Part shown: in pieces, positions 6,919-15,580 of the stretch | How positions within the stretch are numbered: position 1 is the stretch's first letter | How the letters are laid out: each line of letters begins with the position of its first letter | From: an uncultured Lachnospiraceae bacterium | GTDB taxonomy: Bacteria > Bacillota > Clostridia > Lachnospirales > Lachnospiraceae | Assembly (NCBI GenBank): GCA_910579615.1 | Contig: CAJTUA010000014.1 | Coordinates: 1 to 64,000, forward strand | Length of the DNA: 64,000 nucleotides | Direction: 5' to 3' | The notes under the pieces: model-generated | The model's input: the letters and a program-made list of their open reading frames with translations, nothing else | The model's database searches: none | What the model was told of the DNA's origin: nothing | Made by a program: the position numbers and the translations under genes

Positions 6919-9564
6919 ATGAAAGCATACGGAGTGAACGAGCTTCGCAGAATGTACCTGGAATTCTTCGAGGGCAAAGGACATCTGAAAATGAACAGTT
7001 TTTCCCTTGTTCCGCAAAACGACAAGAGCTTGCTGCTGATCAACGCGGGCATGGCGCCGCTCAAGCCTTATTTTACCGGGCAGGAAATCCCGCCGAGAAG
7101 ACGGGTTACGACCTGCCAGAAATGCGTGCGCACGGGCGATATTGAGAATGTCGGCAAGACCGCAAGGCATCTTACTTTCTTCGAGATGCTCGGAAATTTC
7201 TCCTTCGGCGATTATTTCAAGCATGAGGCGATTGCGTGGTCGTGGGAATTTCTGACGAAGACGCTTGGCATGGAGCCGGACAGGCTTTATCCGTCCATCT
7301 ACGGCGAAGATGACGAGGCATATAAAATCTGGAATGAGGAGGTCGGCATCCCAGCAAAGAGAATTACCCGTTTTTACCGCGATGAGAACGGCGACTGCGA
7401 CAATTTCTGGGAGCATGGCGCGGGTCCTTGCGGTCCATGCTCGGAGATTTATTATGACCGCGGGGAAAAATACGGCTGCGGCAAACCGGACTGTAAAGTC
7501 GGCTGTGACTGCGACCGCTTTATGGAAGTCTGGAACAATGTTTTCACCCAGTTTGAGAGTGATGGAAACCATCATTACACGGAACTGGAAAATAAAAATA
7601 TTGACACTGGCATGGGCTTAGAGCGCCTGGCTGTCGTGATGCAGGATGTGGATTCCGTCTTTGACATTGACACGATGAAGGCAATCCGCGACAAGGTCTG
7701 CGAGATGGCGCATGTAACCTACGAGACGGACGCGAAGAAGGATGTCTCCATCCGCCTGATTACCGACCATATCCGCTCTGTGACATTTATGACCTCCGAC
7801 GGCATCCTGCCGTCCAACGAAGGGCGCGGCTATGTCCTGCGCCGCCTGCTGCGCCGCGCGGCACGCCATGGAAGGCTTCTTGGCATTGACGGAATCTTCC
7901 TTGCGAAGCTTGCGCAGACCGTGATTGACGAGTCAAAGGACGGCTATCTGGAGCTTGAGGAGAAGAAGGAGTACATTTTAAAAGTTCTGACAAACGAGGA
8001 GGAAAAGTTTAACAAGACCATTGACCAGGGGCTTTCCATCCTTGCGGAAATGGAGGAGAAGATGGTGGAGACAGGCAGCAGGACGCTTTCCGGCGCGGAT
8101 GCATTCCGCCTGTACGACACCTACGGCTTCCCGATTGATTTGACGGAAGAAATCCTTGAGGAAAAGGGCTTTACGGTTGATATGGACGGATTCCGGCAGG
8201 CGATGGAGGTTCAAAAGACAACCGCACGCGAAGCGCGCGCCGTGACTAATTACATGGGGGCGGACGCAACGGTCTACGATGAGATTGATGTAAACATCAC
8301 TTCGGAATTCATTGGCTATGACCGTCTTGCCGCGGAATCTAAGATTTCCGTGATGACGGGGGAAACCGCGATTGTGACGGAGCTTGTCGCGGGCGAGAGC
8401 GGCACGATTATCGTGGAGAAGACACCGTTTTATGCGACCATGGGCGGCCAGGAAGGCGATACGGGCGTGATTGTCTGTGGCGATGCGAAATTTGTGGTGG
8501 CAGATACGGTGAAATTAAAGGGCGGCAGGATTGCGCACCAGGGAACGGTTGAAAGCGGGATGTTCCGGACCGGGCAGAACGTAACCTTGCAGGTCGATGG
8601 CACGGCGCGCGCCGCGACATGCAAGAACCACAGCGCGACCCATCTTTTGCAGGAGGCGCTGCGCCAGGTGCTTGGCACCCATGTGGAGCAGGCCGGATCG
8701 CTTGTCTCCCCGAACCACCTGCGCTTTGATTTCACGCATTTTTCGGCGATGACGAAGGAAGAAATCGAAAAGACCGAAGCGCTTGTTAACAAAAAGATTG
8801 CGGAGCGCATTCCGGTCGAGACGAAGGTGCTTGCGATTGAGGAAGCAAAGAAGACCGGAGCGAAGGCGCTCTTTGGCGAGAAGTACGGCGAGACCGTGCG
8901 CGTCGTATGCATGGGCGAATTCTCCAAGGAATTCTGCGGCGGCACGCATGTGGACAACACAGGCACCATCACGGCATTTAAGATTCTTTCCGAGTCCGGC
9001 GTGGCGGCGGGTGTGCGCCGTATCGAGGCAATTACGGCAGACGGCGTGTTTGCGCACTACCGCAGGCTTGAGGAGGAACTGAATGCGGCGGCAAAGGCAG
9101 TCAAAGCGGAACCGACGGCGTTGGCAAAGAAGGTCGAGGCGCTTTTGGAGGAGATGAAACAGCTGCATTCCGAGAACGAGAAGCTGAAGGCGAAGCTTGC
9201 GAACAATTCGCTCGGCGACGTGATGGGCCAGGTAAGGGAGATTCGCGGCATGAAGGTGCTCGCGGCAAAGGTGCCGGAGGTGGACATGAACGGGCTGCGG
9301 AACCTTGGCGACCAGCTAAAGGAGAAACTCGGCGAGGGTGTTGTATTTTTGGCATCCGCGCAGGGCGGCAAGGTCAGCCTTGTGGCAATGGCGACGGAGG
9401 GCGCGATGAAGCTCGGCGCGCACGCGGGCAATCTTATCAAGGAGGCGGCGGCACTGGTCGGTGGCGGCGGCGGCGGACGCCCGAACATGGCGCAGGCAGG
9501 CGGCAAGAACCCGGAAGGCATGGATGCCGCGATTGAGAAGGTATATGAAATTCTGGGTAAGTAG
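6919..9564 (+). CDS. alaS: Alanine--tRNA ligase
   Basis: 881 residues from ATG 6919, preceded by AGGAGG; the frame extends upstream without another credible start. It charges tRNA-Ala with alanine in the cytoplasm and edits mis-charged serine and glycine. The N-terminal class II catalytic core is clear (LRRMYLEFFEGKGH, INAGMAPLKPYF, TARHLTFFEMLGNFSFGDYF). The editing domain carries the HSATHLLQ zinc-binding motif and the matching CGGTHV motif. The C-Ala domain ends in a glycine-rich GGGGGGRPNMAQAGG. All domains are present and length is normal. It has its own promoter and terminator and is flanked on both sides by members of an unrelated secreted-protein family. Codon use is GC-rich. Confidence 0.97.
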   Translation: MKAYGVNELRRMYLEFFEGKGHLKMNSFSLVPQNDKSLLLINAGMAPLKPYFTGQEIPPRRRVTTCQKCVRTGDIENVGKTARHLTFFEMLGNFSFGDYFKHEAIAWSWEFLTKTLGMEPDRLYPSIYGEDDEAYKIWNEEVGIPAKRITRFYRDENGDCDNFWEHGAGPCGPCSEIYYDRGEKYGCGKPDCKVGCDCDRFMEVWNNVFTQFESDGNHHYTELENKNIDTGMGLERLAVVMQDVDSVFDIDTMKAIRDKVCEMAHVTYETDAKKDVSIRLITDHIRSVTFMTSDGILPSNEGRGYVLRRLLRRAARHGRLLGIDGIFLAKLAQTVIDESKDGYLELEEKKEYILKVLTNEEEKFNKTIDQGLSILAEMEEKMVETGSRTLSGADAFRLYDTYGFPIDLTEEILEEKGFTVDMDGFRQAMEVQKTTAREARAVTNYMGADATVYDEIDVNITSEFIGYDRLAAESKISVMTGETAIVTELVAGESGTIIVEKTPFYATMGGQEGDTGVIVCGDAKFVVADTVKLKGGRIAHQGTVESGMFRTGQNVTLQVDGTARAATCKNHSATHLLQEALRQVLGTHVEQAGSLVSPNHLRFDFTHFSAMTKEEIEKTEALVNKKIAERIPVETKVLAIEEAKKTGAKALFGEKYGETVRVVCMGEFSKEFCGGTHVDNTGTITAFKILSESGVAAGVRRIEAITADGVFAHYRRLEEELNAAAKAVKAEPTALAKKVEALLEEMKQLHSENEKLKAKLANNSLGDVMGQVREIRGMKVLAAKVPEVDMNGLRNLGDQLKEKLGEGVVFLASAQGGKVSLVAMATEGAMKLGAHAGNLIKEAAALVGGGGGGRPNMAQAGGKNPEGMDAAIEKVYEILGK

Positions 9565-9619
9565 GGATTTTAAGTAAATATTTGCGCGTATTTTAAGGCA
9601 TGCTTTATGTTTTAAAGAG

Positions 9620-9668
9620 AAAAAACCGATGGTTTCATTCCGTGTTTCTGATACCATCGGTTTCTTTT
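9620..9668 (+). terminator. Intrinsic terminator of alaS
   Basis: AAACCGATGGT (9623-9633) pairs perfectly with ACCATCGGTTT (9653-9663), followed by a T-rich run (TTTCTTTT). It lies 60-100 bases after the alaS stop codon. The upstream A-rich flank could extend the stem. Confidence 0.85.
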
Positions 9669-9670
9669 CA

Positions 9671-9791
9671 TGGAAATAAAAAAATATTTTTATCCGCCAT
9701 GCTCCTCCTTTCCCTTTTGTTGTGCTGCGGGATTGCCGCAAGCGGCAGGGAGGAAAGGAAGGGGGCGGAGACGGAACCGGGGCAGGAGTGA
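9671..9791 (+). pseudogene. 5' fragment of the secreted paralog family, start codon lost
   Basis: This stretch matches the first 40 or so codons of the copy at 10206 almost base for base (KKIFLSAMLLLSLLLCCGIA, then a G/K/E-rich linker). The position equivalent to the ATG now reads AAT, and the frame ends in TGA at 9789-9791, right where similarity stops. It is a leftover of a tandem duplication interrupted by the AT-rich gene that follows. It directly follows the alaS terminator. Confidence 0.7.
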
Positions 9792-9796
9792 AACTT

Positions 9797-10159
9797 ATGA
9801 GGATAACTAAATTATTTTCAAAAAAACCGTCAAAAACTTTAAAAGATTATAAAGAAATATATGCTACTTTAACTATAATAGCTCTTATATGTTTTATGGT
9901 TACAGCTATAGATAGATTTTTTTTAAAAAAGGAAGAAATAATTATTTTGGCTTGGAAGGATGCAGAAGTTGCTTTATTAATTTGTTTTATCACACATGCT
10001 TTCGTGTCTTTATTATATGGCTATTTGGAAATGGTTTTTAGAAAAAATAATTCTAAAGCAATGAAGAAAAAAAATATAATTTTGATTTTGATTTTCAGAG
10101 GAATTGCTTTTTTATCAGCTCTTTGGTATGCTTGGTGTGTTACTTTGGAGATGTTTTAG
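9797..10159 (+). CDS. Small integral membrane protein, very AT-rich
   Basis: 120 residues from ATG 9797, with GGCAGGAG upstream (inherited from the truncated lipoprotein fragment). After a basic start (MRITKLFSKKPSKTLKDYKE) come three hydrophobic helices: about residues 25-45 (TLTIIALICFMVTAI), 60-80 (LLICFITHAFVSLLYGYL) and 98-118 (ILILIFRGIAFLSALWYAW). I do not recognise the family. One 60-base line inside the gene (9841-9900) contains 12 G+C by my count, against 38 in a line of alaS (9481-9540), so it was probably acquired. It sits exactly between a truncated and a near-complete copy of the same lipoprotein gene. Function unknown. Confidence 0.55.
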   Translation: MRITKLFSKKPSKTLKDYKEIYATLTIIALICFMVTAIDRFFLKKEEIIILAWKDAEVALLICFITHAFVSLLYGYLEMVFRKNNSKAMKKKNIILILIFRGIAFLSALWYAWCVTLEMF

Positions 10160-10205
10160 TGAGTGCGTGAATAAAAGTTTTTTGGTACATGCGGGGGCTA
10201 TTGGA

Positions 10206-11174
10206 ATGAAAAAACACTTTTTATCTGCCATGCTTCTCCTTTCCCTTTTGCTGTGCTGCGGGATTGCCGCAAGTGGCAGGAAGTAAGGGAAGGGGGCGGA
10301 GACGGAACCAGAGCAGAATACGGAATATGAATGCCATATATACGAAAACGGAAGCACCAGCTTAATGGTGGAAATGCCGGGAACATGGTCATACAGCGAT
10401 TGGCCAAATTACCATGGCGGGGCTTTTATCAAAAAGATTTACCGTGTGGAGGACTATGGACAGGCAGACGAAAATAAAACCTTTATGTTTGGGAATGGCG
10501 GTGTCATTATATTTCGGCACCGTGCAAAGCCATTGCTTACAGGGGAAGAATTTGTGTTTGCGGATGGCAGGAAGGGATACCGCATGCACGATGATGGGAA
10601 TAGGAGTCATTGGGAACAAATTTACCATTGCAAGTCAGAAGACTTAATTGCTGTATATGCATCCTGGAAGGAGTATGAGAAATATCAGGAGGAAGTACAA
10701 CACTTTCTAAGGAACATTTCCTACAAGGATGTACGGGAAGGCATTTCTGCGGAACCTGGGGCGGATGGGAGCGAAAAACAATACCGTCTCCATATCCGCC
10801 GTTGGTCTTTGCAGGCGGATTTGACGATACCGGGAGGGTTCTATGCAGAGTGGAATGCCAACGCATCATGGTTTGGGAGTTGGTGGGAGGATTACGATGC
10901 AGAGCAGGAGTATCTGACGTTGTCCCTAGAGCCGGAAAAGGAAAATGTTTTGCTGATTGGAGTACCGGTCAAACCGCCGGAAAACCTGGAGCTTATTTCC
11001 GAACCGTATGTCTGCACCCTTGCTTGCGGGCTGCAGGGGCTGCGGCAGGATTTTGTGCAGGATGGCAAAAAAGGGACATATGTGAAAGTCTATCGCCCGG
11101 GGTGCGGTATCCTGATTTATGGCAGCTGTTTTGAGGAGCTGGAAGAAATCCTGCAGTCCGTTTGGGTATGGTAA
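10206..11174 (+). pseudogene. Secreted paralog family, copy 3, interrupted by an in-frame stop
   Basis: ATG at 10206 opens a signal peptide like copy 1 (MKKHFLSAMLLLSLLLCCG). After 26 codons the frame meets TAA at 10284-10286, where copy 1 has GAA. The same frame then stays open to 11174, with the same blocks as copy 1 (MVEMPGTWSYSDWPNYHGG; EELEEILQSVWVW) at high identity. No indel is needed to align them; one substitution explains the break. A downstream ATG at 10365 could start a protein lacking the signal, but no ribosome binding site supports it. If the stop is real, the secreted product is lost. A sequencing error or stop read-through is the alternative. Confidence 0.75.
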
Positions 11175-11308
11175 AAGGGAAAGGAACAGATGTTGCTGCC
11201 TGTCTGATGATATTAAAAATACGAACATCATAATTTTTATTATTATGAAATAAAAAGACATATATACATCTTTTTTCACCATCTTTTTGAAAAATTTCAA
11301 AAAAACAG

Positions 11309-11336
11309 TTGACGAAATAGAAAAATATGCTATAAT
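11309..11336 (+). promoter_or_regulatory. Extended -10 sigma-A promoter of rpsU
   Basis: TTGACG at 11309-11314, 16-base spacer, TATAAT at 11331-11336 with an upstream TG making an extended -10. A near-perfect 20-base palindrome (11284-11303) ends five bases before the -35 box. Confidence 0.8.
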
Positions 11337-11414
11337 GGTTGCAGTGCTTTTACAAATACCCAAACAGTTGGTGTAAGCACAATACACAACTGGAGGGAGG
11401 TCAGGTGAGAGAAT

Positions 11415-11591
11415 ATGTCGAACGTTATTGTCAAAGAGAACGAGACTTTAGACAGCGCTCTCCGCAGGTTCAAGAGAAACTGCGCGAAAGCAGGTATCCA
11501 ACAGGAAATCCGCAAGAGAGAGCATTACGAGAAGCCAAGCGTAAAGCGTAAGAAGAAGTCTGAGGCTGCTCGCAAGAGGAAGTTCAAATAA
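11415..11591 (+). CDS. rpsU: 30S ribosomal protein S21
   Basis: A 58-residue basic protein, MSNVIVKENETLDSALRRFK at the start and RKKKSEAARKRKFK at the end, exactly the form of bS21. It binds the small ribosomal subunit near the 3' end of 16S rRNA and assists initiation. GGTGAGAG precedes the ATG by a few bases. The gene has its own strong promoter and an intrinsic terminator directly after it. The order rpsU followed by yqfC/yqfD/phoH/ybeY is common in spore-forming Firmicutes. Length is normal. Confidence 0.95.
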   Translation: MSNVIVKENETLDSALRRFKRNCAKAGIQQEIRKREHYEKPSVKRKKKSEAARKRKFK

Positions 11592-11602
11592 TCATGTGCA
11601 GG

Positions 11603-11637
11603 AAAGACCTTGATCGCTTAGATTGAGGTCTTTTTTT
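11603..11637 (+). terminator. Intrinsic terminator after rpsU
   Basis: AAAGACCT (11603-11610) pairs with AGGTCTTT (11626-11633), and the inner TGATC/GATTG extends the stem with wobble pairs. A run of seven or more T follows. It lies 12 bases after the rpsU stop. Some read-through into yqfC is possible because no separate promoter is obvious before 11691. Confidence 0.85.
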
Positions 11638-11690
11638 GCCGTTTTTCGAATATGCTTAAAGCGAACCGAATTCTGGTATGAGAGGGAACG

Positions 11691-12074
11691 ATGGCTTGGC
11701 AGAACAGTACAAAACCGGAGCATTACAAAAACAGGCGCAAGGAAAATGGGGAACTTTACCGGCAGCTTAAGGCGCAGGAGAAAAGTGAGAAGGAGGAGCG
11801 CATGCGCTTCCTTGAAATCCTCTCCGAAAGCATCGCCCTGCCGCCGGATGTTCTTGCGGGCGCGCCGATTGTTACGATGCATGGCAGGAATGCCGTTTAT
11901 GTGGAAAACCATAAAAAAATCACGGAGTACAGTGAAGAGCATATTTTGATACAGACAGGAAGCTATAAGCTGGCAATCGAGGGAAAACGGCTGAAAATTG
12001 ATTATTTTACGAAGGAGGAGCTAAAAATCAGCGGGCTCATCCGGCGTGTTTCCTACGGCGAGGAGGCAGTATGA
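11691..12074 (+). CDS. yqfC: Sporulation protein YqfC (YabP/YqfC family)
   Basis: 127 residues. After a charged N-terminal helix the family's beta-rich core appears: LPPDVLAGAPIVTMHGRNAV, YVENHKKITEY, ILIQTGSYKLAIEGKRLKID and ELKISGLIRRVSY. YqfC proteins are small sporulation proteins usually encoded next to YqfD and expressed under mother-cell sigma-E in Bacillus; molecular role is unclear. GAGAGGGAACG precedes the ATG. The stop overlaps the start of yqfD (ATGA), so the two are translationally coupled. The pair implies the organism forms endospores or descends from spore formers. Confidence 0.85.
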   Translation: MAWQNSTKPEHYKNRRKENGELYRQLKAQEKSEKEERMRFLEILSESIALPPDVLAGAPIVTMHGRNAVYVENHKKITEYSEEHILIQTGSYKLAIEGKRLKIDYFTKEELKISGLIRRVSYGEEAV

Positions 12075-13396
12075 AAAGCAGACTGACCAAACACATGAAC
12101 CGTTATTTTAACGGGACGGTGGAAATATGTATTTCCGGAAGCAACGCGGAGCGTTTTTTGAATTTATGCCAGTTCCAGGAAATCCCGTTGCGGGATATCC
12201 GCAGGGATGGGAGCCGTTACCGGGCATTTCTTCCGGCGAAGGATTATTTCCGGCTGCGCCCGGTCATCAAAAAGACGGGGATATGTCCGGGGATTACGCG
12301 GCGCTTAGGGCTTCCGTTTGCCCTGAAAAGGAACCGGAAACGCAAAATTTTATTTCTCTGCGCCCTGATGTTTGCGGGGATGATTTATTACCTGTCCGGG
12401 TTTTTGTGGCGGATTGAATTTGATGGCTGCTATTACCATACGGTGGAGCAGCTGCGTGAATTCCTGCGCCAGGAGGGGATTATGGAGGGCATCCGCAAAA
12501 GCGGGGCGGACTGCAACGCGATTGAGGAGTGCATCCGGAGCAATTTTACGGATATCGGGTGGGTGTCGGCGGAATTGACCGGAACGGTCATGAAAATACA
12601 TATCAAAGAGACGCGCATGCCGTCCATGAGCGCGGAACAGATTGTTGACGGGTACGGGAACACATGGGAGGAGGAAACCGGGCATATTGTGGCGGCAAAG
12701 GATGGTGTCGTGACACAAATCACGGTAAAAAGCGGCGTTGCGCAGGTTCGGGTGGGCGATGTCGTAAAGGAGGGCGATATCCTGATTCGCGGGGTTCTTG
12801 AGATTGTCGGGGATGACGGGAATGTGACGGCACGCCACCCGGTGCTTGCCGACGGCACGGTGCGCCTGAAATGCGTGGAAGATTACAGCCAGGCAGTTCC
12901 CCTGACATACGAAAAGAAAGTATATACGGGAAAAAGCCGCAGTGGAATAAAACTGGAAATTTTTGGAAGAAAAATATTTTCATATAATCCTAGTAATTAT
13001 TATCAGAATTGTGATATAATAACGGAAACGGGGCAGTATTGCATCGGAGAGAGTTTTTACCTCCCGCTCGTGTGCGAGAAGACGACGGTCATGGAGTATA
13101 CCCTTACGGCCGAGACGCGGACAAAAAACGAGGCAGAGCTTGCTGCGGACCAATTGCTTTTGCGGTATTTGGAGGAGAAGAAGCGCGGGGGTGCCGTGAT
13201 TTTGGAAAAGCGCCTGACGCCGCGCTTTACGAAGACTGAGTGCGTGCTGGAAGGTCTGCTTATTTTTGATGAGAGCGCATGGAAATACCGCAGGATTAAA
13301 TCGGATGAGTGGAGGCAGGAAAACGGGGATGAGCATAACACAGATAACAACGGATATACCAGCGGAATACGAGAAAAAGATATTCGGGGAGTATGA
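12071..13396 (+). CDS. yqfD: Sporulation protein YqfD
   Basis: 441 residues. A single membrane helix (FLCALMFAGMIYYLSGFLW, about residues 95-113) follows a basic N-terminal domain. The extracytoplasmic part has a POTRA-like stretch starting FDGCYYHTVEQLREFL, then a long beta-rich domain (GVAQVRVGDVVKEGDILIRG). This matches YqfD of sporulating Firmicutes, a mother-cell membrane protein required for spore formation. The start overlaps the yqfC stop. The last 68 bases overlap the start of phoH in another frame, so the C-terminal tail (KSDEWRQENGDEHNTDNN) is hydrophilic and may be disordered. Slightly longer than the Bacillus protein. Confidence 0.85.
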   Translation: MKSRLTKHMNRYFNGTVEICISGSNAERFLNLCQFQEIPLRDIRRDGSRYRAFLPAKDYFRLRPVIKKTGICPGITRRLGLPFALKRNRKRKILFLCALMFAGMIYYLSGFLWRIEFDGCYYHTVEQLREFLRQEGIMEGIRKSGADCNAIEECIRSNFTDIGWVSAELTGTVMKIHIKETRMPSMSAEQIVDGYGNTWEEETGHIVAAKDGVVTQITVKSGVAQVRVGDVVKEGDILIRGVLEIVGDDGNVTARHPVLADGTVRLKCVEDYSQAVPLTYEKKVYTGKSRSGIKLEIFGRKIFSYNPSNYYQNCDIITETGQYCIGESFYLPLVCEKTTVMEYTLTAETRTKNEAELAADQLLLRYLEEKKRGGAVILEKRLTPRFTKTECVLEGLLIFDESAWKYRRIKSDEWRQENGDEHNTDNNGYTSGIREKDIRGV

Positions 13397-14366
13397 CGCT
13401 TACGCGAAGATTTTAGAGAGGGCATACCATGTCACCTTACTCTCCCGCGACGGGGGCGTGAAGGTGATTGGCGAGCCGGGACCGGTTGCAAAAGCAGTGG
13501 CGGTGTTAGAAAAGCTTGCCGCCCTCGCAAAAGGCGGCGGTGAGATTACGGAGCAGAGTGTGAACTACGCGATTTCCCTGAACATGGAGGAAAAGGCGGA
13601 TGCGCTGCTTGAGATTGATAAGGATTTGATTTGCCATACGGTTTCCGGGAAACCGATTAAGCCAAAGACAATGGGGCAGAAATCGTATGTGGACCAAATC
13701 CGCCAGAAAATGATTGTATTCGGCATCGGACCTGCGGGAACGGGAAAGACCTTCCTTGCGATGGCGATGGGGATTACGGCATTTAAGAATGACGAGGTGA
13801 GCAGGATTATCCTGACGCGCCCCGCGATTGAGGTTGGGGAGAAGCTTGGGTTTTTGCCGGGGGATTTACAGAGCAAGGTTGACCCGTATCTGCGCCCGCT
13901 TTACGATGCGCTCTATCAGATTATGGGGGCGGAGAGCTACCTGCGCAACGCAGAGAAGGGCTTGATTGAGGTCGCGCCGCTCGCCTACATGCGCGGGCGC
14001 ACGCTCGACAACGCATTCATTATCCTGGATGAAGCGCAAAACACGACACCGGCGCAGATGAAAATGTTTTTGACGCGCATCGGCTTTGGCTCAAAAGTTG
14101 CCATCACGGGGGATTTGACGCAGAAAGATATCCCGGCGGGGCAGCCTTCGGGGCTTGACGTGGCGATGAAGGTGCTATCGGGGATTGATGAGATTGGATT
14201 TTCTTACCTGACAAGCAATGATGTTGTAAGGCATCCGCTTGTGCAGAAAATTGTTATGGCATATGACGCTTACGAGAAGAAACAAAAGGGAAAGGGACCT
14301 TCCATCCGCAAAGGGGAGCTGAGCCGGAGGGCGGGGAGGAATCGTACAGGGAATGGAAAAGAGTGA
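13329..14366 (+). CDS. phoH: PhoH-like ATPase
   Basis: 345 residues from ATG 13329; GTGGAGGCAGG lies upstream, and the earlier in-frame ATG codons lack a site. The N-terminal part resembles a KH-like RNA-binding domain. The PhoH NTPase core follows with Walker A GPAGTGKT (residues 134-141), a Walker B hydrophobic stretch FIILDEAQNTT, and the GFGSKVAITGDLTQKD motif. PhoH proteins are cytoplasmic ATPases linked to RNA metabolism and are typically encoded next to ybeY. The gene overlaps yqfD by 68 bases and the next gene by 14, so this is a tightly packed operon. Confidence 0.92.
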   Translation: MSITQITTDIPAEYEKKIFGEYDAYAKILERAYHVTLLSRDGGVKVIGEPGPVAKAVAVLEKLAALAKGGGEITEQSVNYAISLNMEEKADALLEIDKDLICHTVSGKPIKPKTMGQKSYVDQIRQKMIVFGIGPAGTGKTFLAMAMGITAFKNDEVSRIILTRPAIEVGEKLGFLPGDLQSKVDPYLRPLYDALYQIMGAESYLRNAEKGLIEVAPLAYMRGRTLDNAFIILDEAQNTTPAQMKMFLTRIGFGSKVAITGDLTQKDIPAGQPSGLDVAMKVLSGIDEIGFSYLTSNDVVRHPLVQKIVMAYDAYEKKQKGKGPSIRKGELSRRAGRNRTGNGKE

Positions 14367-15546
14367 ACAAAAAGAGAGGGTGCGCTGGGGGGTGCTTTTG
14401 CTGTTTTTACAGGCCGCTGAGACGGCTGTCTGCTGCTATGTTCTTGGCGGCACCCTGATGGATGTTCTGCGCTGCACGTTATGGATGTTGCTCTTTGGCG
14501 GCATTGCGGTGATTTATCTGATGGCGCGGGCGGGGCATTTTCATCAAAAACACTTCTGCTTCCCGGTGGTTTCCATGTGCGTGCTGTCCGCGCTGCCGTG
14601 CGCCCTTTTTTATGACAGGCTCCGGCCGATGGCGGGATTTTACCTTGGGGCTGTGCTGATTGCAGCACTGGTGGACCAGGGGACAGGAATTGTATTTGTT
14701 ATATATTTCTGTGCGGCTGCCATGCGAAAGGGTACGGGTGATATGGAGGAAGCGGTATCGCTTTTGGCGCTCGGTGTGGTTTTGTGCCTCTTAGCGGGCT
14801 TTTTGGAAAAAAAGCAGGGGATATTGGAAGTTTTTTTGCTTTCGGGGATTGTGACCGCGATTTTGCATTTTCTGCGGACAAGCCTGCATGAAAGCATGTC
14901 GTACCAGTCACTGGGGCTTGCGCTGCTTTCAACGGCGGCCGTGCTTGTGTGCGCCCTGCTGCTGATGCGCCTGTACGCACGCCTTGTGCGGGACGATGGG
15001 AAAAAGGGCAGTGGCAGGCAGGAAGTGACAGCGCAGACCTGCGAGGCACTCCTTGCACCGGATGCGGTGCTTATGGTCCGGATGAAAAATGAGGCGCAGG
15101 CGCTCTATCAGGCATCCGCAAAGCTGGCGGCGGTTGCGGCGGTTGCGGCGGGGCAGGTGGCGGCAGATGCGGGGCGCTGCAGGGTGATTGCCATGTACCG
15201 CGAGGTTGGGAAGCTTGCAAAAGGGCAGGAATCTGCGGCGGCGGGCATTGCCCTGATGCGGGAAGTCCGGATGCCGGAAGGGATTATCAGGGATATTGCC
15301 GGGATAAACCGGAAAGAACCAAGACCATGCACGAAGGAGGCTGCGATTGTTTTTCTTGCGGTTGCGGTTATGGGGATATGGAACCATCCAAAGACCCGCG
15401 CTGCCAATATCACGCAGGATAAGGTGATTGACAAAGTTTTTGCCGTGTTGTTAAATAAAGGGGTACTGGATGAGGCGGGCTTTTCGGTAAAGGAGTACAG
15501 CCAGTTAAAGAAAAGCCTGAAGATGGAGTTTGCCTTTCCGCCATAA
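14353..15546 (+). CDS. PgpH-position membrane protein with degenerate HD domain
   Basis: 397 residues. At least six hydrophobic helices fill about residues 10-215 (WGVLLLFLQAAETAVCCYVL onward), followed by a cytoplasmic helical domain. In many Firmicutes this slot between phoH and ybeY holds the 7TMR-HD protein YqfF/PgpH, which hydrolyses cyclic di-AMP. Here the C-terminal domain has the same feel (RCRVIAMYREVGKLAK), but where PgpH carries the metal-binding HD pair the sequence reads R283-E284 before VGK. The extracellular 7TM-HDED domain is missing and the protein is about half the usual length. I infer a shortened, probably catalytically inactive relative. The start overlaps phoH. Other assignments (generic membrane protein) remain possible. 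Confidence 0.6.
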   Translation: MEKSEQKERVRWGVLLLFLQAAETAVCCYVLGGTLMDVLRCTLWMLLFGGIAVIYLMARAGHFHQKHFCFPVVSMCVLSALPCALFYDRLRPMAGFYLGAVLIAALVDQGTGIVFVIYFCAAAMRKGTGDMEEAVSLLALGVVLCLLAGFLEKKQGILEVFLLSGIVTAILHFLRTSLHESMSYQSLGLALLSTAAVLVCALLLMRLYARLVRDDGKKGSGRQEVTAQTCEALLAPDAVLMVRMKNEAQALYQASAKLAAVAAVAAGQVAADAGRCRVIAMYREVGKLAKGQESAAAGIALMREVRMPEGIIRDIAGINRKEPRPCTKEAAIVFLAVAVMGIWNHPKTRAANITQDKVIDKVFAVLLNKGVLDEAGFSVKEYSQLKKSLKMEFAFPP

Positions 15547-15580
15547 GGGTGTGAAGGGGGCATAAAGGAAGGGGGAGCCT

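Noticed and set aside
7265..9521. Long open frames within alaS on other strands and frames
   Set aside because: They are shadows of GC-rich coding sequence, lacking start sites and protein-like composition. The same applies to antisense frames in the phosphorylase, rny and BREX genes.
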